From contig CANSSP010000010.1 in assembly GCA_947649645.1 (NCBI GenBank), positions 37,776 to 101,775 of the forward strand: a DNA stretch of 64,000 nt. The letters run 5' to 3'. The first letter of the stretch is position 1; the number at the start of each line of letters is the position of its first letter. Positions 27,207 through 34,529 of the stretch are shown here, piece by piece. The notes under the pieces are model-generated. The model saw only the letters and a program-made list of their open reading frames with translations, was not told the DNA's origin and searched no databases. This DNA comes from an uncultured Roseburia sp. (GTDB taxonomy: Bacteria; Bacillota; Clostridia; Lachnospirales; Lachnospiraceae). The position numbers and the translations under genes are program-made.

Positions 27207-27653
27207 TTGAAAATAATCAATAATCTGCCACAAAAAACAGGCATACAGGACCAGATTGGCATTCTGGACAATCTGAAAACGGCTGCCAGCGAAAATATAG
27301 TCGCCTCCATTAACTGGCTCTGCGACAACTTATCCACAAAAAGCCATGACTTTACCAACATTTCCGGATTAAATATTGTCCGAAAAAACATCACCAGCAG
27401 CGGACATACCGTAAACCTTTCTTTCGCCGCAAATATAACAGCCGCAACGGCTGAAATATGGCAGACTCCCCTTGTCATTCCGGAAGAAATCGCGGCGCCC
27501 GATATCGTCGACGCCATCTGCCTGATCGGTACAAATTCCTTTTCCTGCAGCCTCATCCAGCTCAGTTTCCGGACCATAAAAATCTTAAAAACCGCGGAAT
27601 ACACGGTCGGGAATAATATATTCGCCTCTCTGAACTGGCACACACTGTCATAG
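27207..27653 (+). CDS. Receptor-binding-like tail protein B (paralogue of A at the N-terminus)
   Basis: 148 residues from TTG 27207, which is preceded by GGAGG at proper spacing and aligns with the start of protein A; the ATG at 27201 is too close to the box. The N-terminal module (KIINNLPQKTGIQDQIG, ILDNLKTAASENIV, SINWL) matches A, and the last residues again echo SLNW. The head differs. It is the last gene of element 1, about 40 bp before the right core. Confidence 0.55.
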   Translation: MKIINNLPQKTGIQDQIGILDNLKTAASENIVASINWLCDNLSTKSHDFTNISGLNIVRKNITSSGHTVNLSFAANITAATAEIWQTPLVIPEEIAAPDIVDAICLIGTNSFSCSLIQLSFRTIKILKTAEYTVGNNIFASLNWHTLS

Positions 27654-27693
27654 CGCACGAAGCAGTCCCGTCACTTTTGTGTCTGCGCTCCCC

Positions 27694-27702
27694 TACATGG
27701 GT
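27694..27702. other. Right attachment junction of element 1
   Basis: Minus-strand core ACCCATGTA, as at 9205-9197. Here the host side is upstream in the gene (AATGGGCACGGT, codons NGHG) and the element side follows (GGGGAGCGCAGAC). Joining host sides across the core gives NGHGTHVSGII in frame. Confidence 0.8.
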
Positions 27703-27798
27703 ACCGTGCCCATTATCATCATACAGCCCAATTTTCCCATTGCACAGATCTTCAAATGCAAGTATACGGTCCTCAAAGTCGGGATGCGGAACAATCCC

Positions 27799-27807
27799 CT
27801 CTCCCGT
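27799..27807. other. Left attachment junction of element 2
   Basis: Minus strand ACGGGAGAG, matched by ACGGGGGAG at 31343-31335. It lies at the codons for DTGEG just after the catalytic Asp. The recombinase stop codon is 5 bp away. Confidence 0.7.
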
Positions 27808-27811
27808 CAGA

Positions 27812-29356
27812 TCAATGCAGAATTTTCCATTGAACTTCAAGGCTGCCCTCGCCATACACCACGATCTGTTCGATCCATTCCGATACGGCTTCTCCCGTCA
27901 GGCTTAAGATCCCCAGATATTCCAGCATTTCCTCCTGCTGCGGCTCCCTGCAGACAAGAGTCTGCAGGCTATCCACCTGCCGCCGGGCTTCAGACTGCTT
28001 ACCGCCGAGGGAAATCTGCTCCGCCTCAATCTTCCATGCCGCCTCACGGTAATCCGTTTCAGTGATCTTTCCCGCAGAATACGCCTCATAGGCCCGCGTC
28101 TTCTGCAGTTTTAATCCCGCCGCCCGTTTATTCAGCTCCTGTCTTTTCTCCTGCCATTCCCGCAGTTTTCTCTGGTCCGCCGCACGCTTCTTCTTCCATA
28201 CTTCTTCCCGGTTCATCGTCTCCCATACATGCCCCTGCATCCTGGAGAGCACATACTGCTCCAGAAACGCGGCTTCTATCCTCTTCACACATTCTCTCTG
28301 AGGTCTGACCGGTCTGCAGGGACAGAAAAAATAAGGCGTTCTTCCTCTGTGCAGCTGCAGATTGTGTCCGCAGCACCCACAGACCACAAATCCCGTCAGA
28401 GGATGTGCCTTTTCTTCGGAGCGCCTCTTCGCCGCCCCGCGGCCCTCCTGAACCAGATCAAACGTCGGGCGGTCTATAACCGGTTCATGGTGGTTGCGAT
28501 ACCGCCTCCATTCACTGCGGGGCTTCAGGCGGTTTTTCCCTCCTGCCGCTTCTTTTACTGTCTTCCCGTAGACGAGATCACCCACGTACACTTCGCTGCG
28601 CAGAATCCGGCAGATCACCGCGGGATACCAGATAAAGCCTCCTTTCTTCGGCTGTCGGCCTGTCTCTCCCCTCGCCGCACGAAACGCGGCCGGCGTCTTT
28701 ATCCCCTCCTCGTTAAACTGTCTTGCTATGGAAAAAGAAGTATGGCCTTCCAGCGTCATCTGGAAAATACGGCGGACAATCGCTGCCTCATCCTCCCGCA
28801 CTTTAAGCATGTGCCGGTCATGCGGATCCTTTTCATATCCAAACGGACAATTTGCACTCGCATACTGCCCTCTGCCATTGCGCGCCGCCAGGGATGTCCG
28901 TACCTTCACGGAAAGATCCTTACTGTAAAGATCATACAACAGACTTTTAAAACAGAGATCCAGTTCCGGCGTCGCCTGTTTTTCGTCTCCGCTGTCATAC
29001 CCGTCGTTCACCGAGACAAAACGGACGCCCAGAAAGGGAAAAATCTGCTGAATATAATCCCCCAGCTCGATATAATCCCTCGAAAAACGGGAAAAATCTT
29101 TGACGATAATACAGTCCACAGCCATCTCCCGCACCAGATTTAAAAGCTGCGTGACACCAGGGCGGTTAAAATTGGTTCCGGAATACCCGTCGTCGCAAAA
29201 CTCCAGTATCTCATAATCGCAAAAATGCGCCTCGACATACCTGCGCAGCAGCATTCTCTGCGTCCGGATGCTGCCACTTTCTCCGCCGTCCGCCGCATCC
29301 TCTCTGGAAAGGCGCATATAAACGGCAATCCGAAACTTCCCTTTACCTTCCTGCAT
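27812..29356 (-). CDS. Large serine recombinase, element 2, second gene
   Basis: 514 residues. Resolvase domain with nucleophile S17 (YMRLSRED) and the VKDFSRFSRDYIE motif; recombinase domain (CPFGYEKDP); zinc ribbon (CGCCGHNLQLHRG, then FCPC); long coiled coil (~360-460). The C-terminus (EWIEQIVVYGEGSLEVQWKI) ends 5 bp from the left core. The start overlaps the end of the upstream recombinase by 14 nt, so the two are translationally coupled and may act as a heteromer. Confidence 0.93.
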   Translation of the reverse strand: MQEGKGKFRIAVYMRLSREDAADGGESGSIRTQRMLLRRYVEAHFCDYEILEFCDDGYSGTNFNRPGVTQLLNLVREMAVDCIIVKDFSRFSRDYIELGDYIQQIFPFLGVRFVSVNDGYDSGDEKQATPELDLCFKSLLYDLYSKDLSVKVRTSLAARNGRGQYASANCPFGYEKDPHDRHMLKVREDEAAIVRRIFQMTLEGHTSFSIARQFNEEGIKTPAAFRAARGETGRQPKKGGFIWYPAVICRILRSEVYVGDLVYGKTVKEAAGGKNRLKPRSEWRRYRNHHEPVIDRPTFDLVQEGRGAAKRRSEEKAHPLTGFVVCGCCGHNLQLHRGRTPYFFCPCRPVRPQRECVKRIEAAFLEQYVLSRMQGHVWETMNREEVWKKKRAADQRKLREWQEKRQELNKRAAGLKLQKTRAYEAYSAGKITETDYREAAWKIEAEQISLGGKQSEARRQVDSLQTLVCREPQQEEMLEYLGILSLTGEAVSEWIEQIVVYGEGSLEVQWKILH

Positions 29357-30959
29357 CCCCGCCGCCTGCCTCTCCGGTTTTTAAAGTGCCCGGCCCGGCA
29401 TGACCGAACGTAATTTCCATCCGCTTCCCCGGGTATAATTCCGCCCGCCGGATCAGCGCCGGCATCCATTCCACATCCATGCCGAAAAGCCCGCCGGATT
29501 CCGAAAGCATGCGGACATAAGCCTCCCGCCTCCCTGCGACTGCGTCGATTCTGCAGATCTGATCTTCTGCCTCCTTATAAGCCGCGGATAACCGCTTCTC
29601 CTCTTCCTGTTTTTTCTGCTCCCACTCCTTATATACCGCAATGCCAGCCGCGCCTTCCCGGTATTTCGCATACATCCGGCTCTTTGCATATGCTGCCTGC
29701 GAAAGCTTTGTCCCGATTGCCGCGCACCGTCTCCTGGCCTCTGCTTTTTCGGCCTTTCCATATTCCTCATTTTTCTGCGCAGGATCGTCCGGCAGACTGC
29801 CGCTCAGAGCAGCTTCGCGCACAAGCGCTGCATGAAAAAGGCGGACCAGCGTTTCCGCATCAATCGCATCATTTTCACATCGCAGCCCGTCTATCCGGCC
29901 GGCATTCCTGCAGAAATAAAAATACCGGCGCGTTCCGCCGCCAGACTCCCTTACTGACGATCTGCCCAGTCGTTTTTTGCATTTCCCGCAGAATAAAATT
30001 CCTGCGAATGGATCCGTACCTCTGCATGCATGCCTCCCGCCCGCTGCCGGCTGCGTTTTAAACCGTCCCGCCGCGCGAAAAAACATTTCCTCATCGATCA
30101 TCGCCCTGTGCGTTCCCCGCTTTATGTTCCAGTCCCTTCCCTCCAGGTCGCTTCGGCTGCGCGCCATAAGGCGCTTACCGCCGGACGACTGTGGAAGGTG
30201 CCCCAGGTATACCGGATTGGTGAGGACTGCCTTTACGCTCCCCTTCCCCCACTGGCACAAAAACTCTCCGTCCCATCTTCGGACGTGTCCATATTTATGG
30301 TAATCCATGGGCCGGTGTACTTCCTCTCCATAAAGCCACACAACAATTTCTCCCGTGCTTTTTCCCTCCACAAAAAGACGGTAGATGCTTTTCACAACCT
30401 CCGCCGCCTCTTTATCGATACATAAAACCCTCCTGCCGTCCTCCCGCTTTATGTGATAGCCATAAGGCGGGAGACCGCCGACATAACTCCCGGCCTCCCT
30501 GTCCGCCTGCTTCGCACTTTTCACCTTTACGGCGACGTCCCTGGCATACATCTCATTGGCAAGATTCCTTAAGCTGATTCCGATATCGTCGTTGTGGCAC
30601 GTAAGGCTGTCATAACCGTCTGCCACGGATATAAAACGCACGCCGAGAAACGGAAAAATTTTCTGAATATAATTGCCAGTTTCAATATAATCACGGCCAA
30701 AACGGGAGAAGTCTTTGACGATCACACAGTCCACAAAACGCAGCCGCACGTCCGTCATCAGCCGCTCAAATCCCTCCCGCGCGAAATTCATTCCCGTTTT
30801 TCCCAGATCGCTGTAGCAGTCATAGAGAACCATATCTTCCTGTCGCTCCATGTAAGCCTTTGCAATCTTCACCTGCATCTCTATCGATTCGTTTTTCCTG
30901 TCATGGCTGTCCACCGACAGACGGGAATAAATCCCGACGGAATATCTTTTTCTTTTCAT
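29343..30959 (-). CDS. Large serine recombinase, element 2, first gene
   Basis: 538 residues. Nucleophile S15 (YSRLSVD), VKDFSRFGRDYIETGNYIQ, recombinase domain (GLPPYGYHIKREDG), zinc ribbon (FCGKCKKRLGRS, then FCRN), coiled coil and C-terminal tail. It resembles its neighbour in domain order but is clearly diverged. The DUF6870-like gene upstream overlaps by 4 nt (ATGA). Confidence 0.93.
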   Translation of the reverse strand: MKRKRYSVGIYSRLSVDSHDRKNESIEMQVKIAKAYMERQEDMVLYDCYSDLGKTGMNFAREGFERLMTDVRLRFVDCVIVKDFSRFGRDYIETGNYIQKIFPFLGVRFISVADGYDSLTCHNDDIGISLRNLANEMYARDVAVKVKSAKQADREAGSYVGGLPPYGYHIKREDGRRVLCIDKEAAEVVKSIYRLFVEGKSTGEIVVWLYGEEVHRPMDYHKYGHVRRWDGEFLCQWGKGSVKAVLTNPVYLGHLPQSSGGKRLMARSRSDLEGRDWNIKRGTHRAMIDEEMFFRAAGRFKTQPAAGGRHACRGTDPFAGILFCGKCKKRLGRSSVRESGGGTRRYFYFCRNAGRIDGLRCENDAIDAETLVRLFHAALVREAALSGSLPDDPAQKNEEYGKAEKAEARRRCAAIGTKLSQAAYAKSRMYAKYREGAAGIAVYKEWEQKKQEEEKRLSAAYKEAEDQICRIDAVAGRREAYVRMLSESGGLFGMDVEWMPALIRRAELYPGKRMEITFGHAGPGTLKTGEAGGGDAGR

Positions 30960-31219
30960 CTGAGCTTTGCCATTTTTGCGATATACTCGGCCATCCGGTC
31001 ACCCATCTCCTTTTCGGTATCCGTATACCCGAATTTCAGCACATAATCACCGCACCTGACCAGAAATGGGTTCCCCGCCTGTCTTATATAATCTTCCACA
31101 CGCTCCCCGACAGGCTTCGTCCGGTCGATTCTGATATCCTTCAGATCCACAAGCGCGTCTTTATCTGCCTGCAGAATATCGACGTCCCGCATGGCCCGCA
31201 GATCAATTATCTCTGACAT
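30956..31219 (-). CDS. DUF6870-like small protein
   Basis: 87 residues: acidic N-terminal half (DVDILQADKDALVDLKDIRI), then ERVEDYIRQAGNPFLVRCGD and YVLKFGYTDTEKEMGDRMAEY. This pattern fits the DUF6870 proteins that accompany serine recombinase genes in Clostridia. It might act as a directionality or accessory factor; unproven. ATG follows AAAGGGG. Confidence 0.6.
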   Translation of the reverse strand: MSEIIDLRAMRDVDILQADKDALVDLKDIRIDRTKPVGERVEDYIRQAGNPFLVRCGDYVLKFGYTDTEKEMGDRMAEYIAKMAKLR

Positions 31220-31334
31220 GGCATTTCCCCTTTTTCTCTTACCTTATGCCGGCGATGGATTGTCCTATGCCTTTGATATACGGCAGCGCCGGAAAGCAAT
31301 GAAATACGAAAGCCTTGTGCATTTCCATGACACA

Positions 31335-31343
31335 CTCCCCCGT
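31335..31343. other. Right attachment junction of element 2
   Basis: Minus strand ACGGGGGAG; see the left junction at 27807-27799. One base in the core differs (A/G), which leaves the exact crossover unresolved. Confidence 0.7.
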
Positions 31344-31430
31344 ATCCATCACCGCCACGGTCACATTTCTCCCGCTCAATCCCGATTTATATGCATAATC
31401 CGTGTGGATTAACTTCTTTACACGGTTCAT
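31335..31430 (-). pseudogene. S8 peptidase, N-terminal piece with the catalytic Asp
   Basis: ATG 31430; MNRVKKLIHTDYAYKSGLSG then NVTVAVMDTG, where D29 is the catalytic aspartate. Host sequence stops at the core 31343-31335; the open frame then continues into element 2 to 31239. AAAGG precedes the start. No signal peptide, so the restored enzyme would be intracellular. Confidence 0.85.
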
Positions 31431-31519
31431 AAAAATGCCTTTTTTTCTAATCTATGCAGATGCTTTTATTCCGCTCCCCGATAAACCCCGACGCATACCG
31501 ATGGCTTTTCCTCTGTTTT

Positions 31520-32359
31520 CTACTTCTTTTCTTTCAATTTTACGTAGACAATCTTTAAAAACTCATTTTTGGGATTGGGAATCGTCCTCGTCTCCAGAAA
31601 ATCATAACTCTCAATCAGCCTGCTCAATTTGTCATAAGAATAATTCCTGGGATCAAACCCCGGAACCCGCTTGGAGAGCAGAATACCGATCTCCGACTGG
31701 TTGACCCAGCCTGTCTCGTCGGATTTCTGTCCTATGATCTGCCGTATCACATCCCCGATCTTCTCCTTGGTCGGAATATAAGTAGTCTCTCCCTTTGCCT
31801 GGTGCGCCTCCTCCGCCGCTTCTCTCTTCTCCTGCGGGAAAACGCCTCCGCTTTGTGCGGGAACGAAAGCCATGCTCTCTCCCGCGTTCTCTTCCTCCGC
31901 TTCCTCCTGTTCTTTCCCCTCGTCGTTCAGCAACAGATCCAGATATTTAAACTGCTCACAGGCCGCCACCAGAGATCCGGGCGTTTTCTGCTCTCCCATG
32001 CCGATCACCAGCATCCCGGCCTCCCTGAGACGATTTGCCAGCTTTGTAAAATCACTGTCCGACGTAACCAGACAGAATCCGTTTACGTTTCCCGAATACA
32101 AAATATCCATCGCGTCAATGATCATCGCCGAATCAGAGGCATTTTTTCCTTTGGTATAGTTAAACTGGATCACCGGCGTCAGCGCATACGTCCTTAAGTC
32201 ATCCTTCCACGACGAAACGCCCGGATTCGTAAAATCGCCATAAACCCGTTTGTACGTGGGAATGCCGTACTCGTTGACTTCATCCATGATCAGCTTTGCA
32301 TATTTTTTGGAAACATTTTCCGCGTCAATTAAGACAGCGATTTTCGTCTGGTTTTTCAT
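31520..32359 (-). CDS. NYN domain (LabA-like) protein with C-terminal LOTUS/OST-HTH domain
   Basis: 279 residues. The NYN (PIN-like nuclease) domain at 1-150 shows the acidic site residues: LIDAENVS, SDSAMIIDAMDIL and TSDSDFTKLA. A Glu/Ala-rich linker follows, then a LOTUS/OST-HTH domain at about 195-275 (IPTKEKIGDVIRQIIGQK; NYSYDKLSRLIESY). NYN-LOTUS proteins are thought to be RNA-processing enzymes with an RNA-binding helper domain; the substrate is unknown. It lies 90 nt upstream of the split peptidase gene and on the same strand. Confidence 0.9.
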   Translation of the reverse strand: MKNQTKIAVLIDAENVSKKYAKLIMDEVNEYGIPTYKRVYGDFTNPGVSSWKDDLRTYALTPVIQFNYTKGKNASDSAMIIDAMDILYSGNVNGFCLVTSDSDFTKLANRLREAGMLVIGMGEQKTPGSLVAACEQFKYLDLLLNDEGKEQEEAEEENAGESMAFVPAQSGGVFPQEKREAAEEAHQAKGETTYIPTKEKIGDVIRQIIGQKSDETGWVNQSEIGILLSKRVPGFDPRNYSYDKLSRLIESYDFLETRTIPNPKNEFLKIVYVKLKEKK

Positions 32360-32594
32360 ACATACTCTCCGTTCCTGATTTTATAAAGGCCACCTTACTT
32401 TTCTGCAGCCAGTATTACACGCCACATGCCATAGATCGTTCTGTGTGCAATGCATGGTCTCATTATAATATGATACCGCCGGCAAAACCATAGTCAGATT
32501 TTCCCCCTGTCGTTTTCATTATACAATATTTCCATGCTTTCGCCCTGTATTTACATCCGATATACACGGCCGGCAGCCGCAATCCTGCAAAATA
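32360..32594. other. Intergenic region upstream of the NYN gene
   Basis: On the minus strand a TATAAT box (about 32468-32463) is a possible -10 for the NYN gene, with only a weak -35. I see nothing else in this gap. Confidence 0.3.
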
Positions 32595-34499
32595 TTATAC
32601 CGGATCCGATAATCGCATCTGACGCCTTGCTTCAAACTGCCCGACAAACCATTCAATCCGTCCCAATACCTCTGACATTTCAAATGTGTCCCCGAACAGA
32701 ACCTGTGCTTCGCCGGCTTCCACCCTAAGCTGCGCAACCTCCCTCTCAATCAGCCTGTTCTCTGCGGCGTCTGACGGCATAATTTCCAACTTTTCATGTA
32801 AAAAATCCAGCCTCTTTATCAGATAAACGATCTCACTGTGCATCAGCCTGTCTGCTTCCCCTATCATCTGCGCGGCTTCCTCCATCGCTACGGCCATTTC
32901 TCCGTTACCGGCAAAGTCCTTGCATATCTCCTCCGCTACATCTCTGAGATTTTTCAGTTCTCTTGCAAATCTCGGGGTATCCGTATATCCGGATTCGGGT
33001 AACATCTGTTCAGACCGCGCGTTCAGATCGCGCAGCCTTTCCTCAAGATACAAAATTTCCATAACATCCAGCTGAATGCCATCCTCATCCCTGGCGCCAG
33101 ATTTTTCCAAAAGGGCCATAAGACGACGGGCAGTTTCTATAATGCGCACAAATTTTTCTGCATTGACAGATTCGGTATCCAATTCCTTCAGTCTCACAGC
33201 GTCTTCCTGAATATATCCCAGTTCTCTCCCGATCACACCTTTCTCCGGCGTATCGGATGTGCCCTTTATCGCCCTTCTCATTGAAAGCAGCCTTTTTTCC
33301 AGATGCCCATATTCCAGTGCAACCGGTCTGCTCCTCTCCTGCGGCGGCATTTCCTCGATTAGCCGAAACCTCCTTTCCTGCAATTCATGCCGGTATTGTT
33401 CCACACCTGCCTTTTCATTCGGAGACCATATTTTCGTCCCGACCATCTCTTTTTTGCTGAAGATCTTTTTAATCGCTATGGCCTTTATATTAGGCGGCGT
33501 GCCCATTCCTTGTAGGCCATAGAGACACTTTTTCTTTGATGTAGTCGTCGCATCTTTTAAAATATCATAATCTGCCTCCCTCGAAAATGTATTTTCCCGC
33601 TTTTCACCGCCCGGCAGATAACTGGAACGCTTTGATTTTATCCATTTCCACTCAATATCGTATGCACTCTCCACTCTGCTTTTAAACTCAACCAGAAGAT
33701 ATGCACCATAGTGGACCCCGCCTTTCGGATGTATCTCAATCATAAAATTATAGAACTGATGAAAAAATCTGATAATCACATTTCCGGCAATCGAACTTTT
33801 TGTTTTGTGTATCATCTCCATGACCGGCGCCTTCCACGGGCCTGCTCCAAGCATCCGCGCCATCTGAACCGCAAGCCACTCCGGCGTCTGTGTCACAATA
33901 TACTCCGCATTATCCTGTAACCAGAAAAAAACACTCTCGGCACTCCTTTCACAACGTACAGCAATTTCCTCTTTCCCCGAACCAGGAGTCGGCTGCATTT
34001 CTTCACTGGGAAAATGCTCTTTAACAAACTGGCCAGCCTCCTGAATCATCGCATCTCTGTCGTCATACCGATATGTTTCATCAGCCTCCGATCTCCTCAA
34101 CAGCTCCTTCCAGATCAGATTTATGTGTCCCTTGGAAAAATGTGCCCTGGCGATCGCCTGTGAGATCGACGTTTTAGAATAATCGTCTTTTCCCTTTTTC
34201 TTTGGCTCTCCTTTTACCGGTTCTTTCAGACTGACTTCCTTCCCGCCGACCAGCAGCCTGCGCTGCACCACCGGCTGACGCCCGGCCGCCTCAAAAGACA
34301 AAACCGGCTCCGCCGCCCGGCTCTTTTGTGTATACTCCGGCGCCTGGGGTCGGTCTGTTCCGTCACAAAAAAAGTGTCCGGTCATACCATAGAGCGGAAC
34401 CGCAGTCCCACTCTTTTGATGTTCCCCGACACTTCCCCTGCCTTTTCTCTTCTCCTGCTTTTCCCCTGGCCGTCCTGTTTTCTCCACATGCCTTAACAT
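32595..34499 (-). CDS. Large unrecognised protein with a VQR-type N-terminal signature
   Basis: 634 residues. The first ~65 are basic and low complexity. Next comes SFEAAGRQPVVQRRLLVGGK, reminiscent of the VQRxL signature in cargo proteins that travel with DUF4157 and extracellular contractile injection systems. Residues ~105-350 look like a folded domain (SISQAIARAHFSKGHINLIW; a Trp/Lys-rich beta part with HPKGGVHYGAYLLVEF), and ~380-630 are long charged helices (coiled coil). No signal peptide or membrane helix. It is 30 nt downstream of the propeller gene. No injection-system gene is in this window, so the link is only a resemblance. Confidence 0.45.
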   Translation of the reverse strand: MLRHVEKTGRPGEKQEKRKGRGSVGEHQKSGTAVPLYGMTGHFFCDGTDRPQAPEYTQKSRAAEPVLSFEAAGRQPVVQRRLLVGGKEVSLKEPVKGEPKKKGKDDYSKTSISQAIARAHFSKGHINLIWKELLRRSEADETYRYDDRDAMIQEAGQFVKEHFPSEEMQPTPGSGKEEIAVRCERSAESVFFWLQDNAEYIVTQTPEWLAVQMARMLGAGPWKAPVMEMIHKTKSSIAGNVIIRFFHQFYNFMIEIHPKGGVHYGAYLLVEFKSRVESAYDIEWKWIKSKRSSYLPGGEKRENTFSREADYDILKDATTTSKKKCLYGLQGMGTPPNIKAIAIKKIFSKKEMVGTKIWSPNEKAGVEQYRHELQERRFRLIEEMPPQERSRPVALEYGHLEKRLLSMRRAIKGTSDTPEKGVIGRELGYIQEDAVRLKELDTESVNAEKFVRIIETARRLMALLEKSGARDEDGIQLDVMEILYLEERLRDLNARSEQMLPESGYTDTPRFARELKNLRDVAEEICKDFAGNGEMAVAMEEAAQMIGEADRLMHSEIVYLIKRLDFLHEKLEIMPSDAAENRLIEREVAQLRVEAGEAQVLFGDTFEMSEVLGRIEWFVGQFEARRQMRLSDPV

Positions 34500-34529
34500 G
34501 TCCTTCTCTCCCTCACCCTTCCGGCAACG

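Larger units (their letters stand above)
9197..27702. mobile_element. Element 1: 18.5 kb serine-recombinase element with its own RNA polymerase and tail genes
   Basis: Bounded by the shared core ACCCATGTA, the element carries, left to right: large serine recombinase (minus), sigma-like/DUF262 fusion (minus), then on the plus strand a QDE-1/YonO-like RNA polymerase, HU-like protein, assembly-type protein, tail-tube-like protein, zinc-finger protein, DUF262 protein, coiled-coil protein, tail tip with S74 domain, Dit-like protein, BppU-like protein and two receptor-binding-like proteins. Nearly all of it is accounted for by these genes. No capsid, portal, terminase, protease, tape measure, holin or endolysin is evident. 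It could be a satellite, a tail-like particle locus or a deleted prophage. Confidence 0.85.
27694..27807 (-). pseudogene. S8 peptidase, middle piece (after Asp motif to His motif)
   Basis: 36 codons, EGIVPHPDFEDRILAFEDLC to YDDNGHGTHV, including the catalytic histidine of GHGTH. It is bounded on both sides by recombination cores, so this short strip of host DNA separates elements 1 and 2. The surrounding open frame (27855-27562) mixes it with element sequence. Confidence 0.85.
27799..31343. mobile_element. Element 2: 3.5 kb element made only of two serine recombinases and a small DUF6870-like gene
   Basis: Three overlapping minus-strand genes fill the interval between the two ACGGGrGAG cores. 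There is no cargo. It splits the S8 peptidase exactly after the catalytic Asp codons; joining the flanks restores MDTGEGIVPHPDF in frame. Confidence 0.8.

Noticed and set aside
9197..27702. Complete prophage
   Set aside because: No terminase, portal, capsid, tape measure or lysis genes were found in any frame.
27562..27855. 97-residue ORF containing GHGTHV as a complete small gene
   Set aside because: It is a strip of the split peptidase with element sequence at both ends, not an independent gene.
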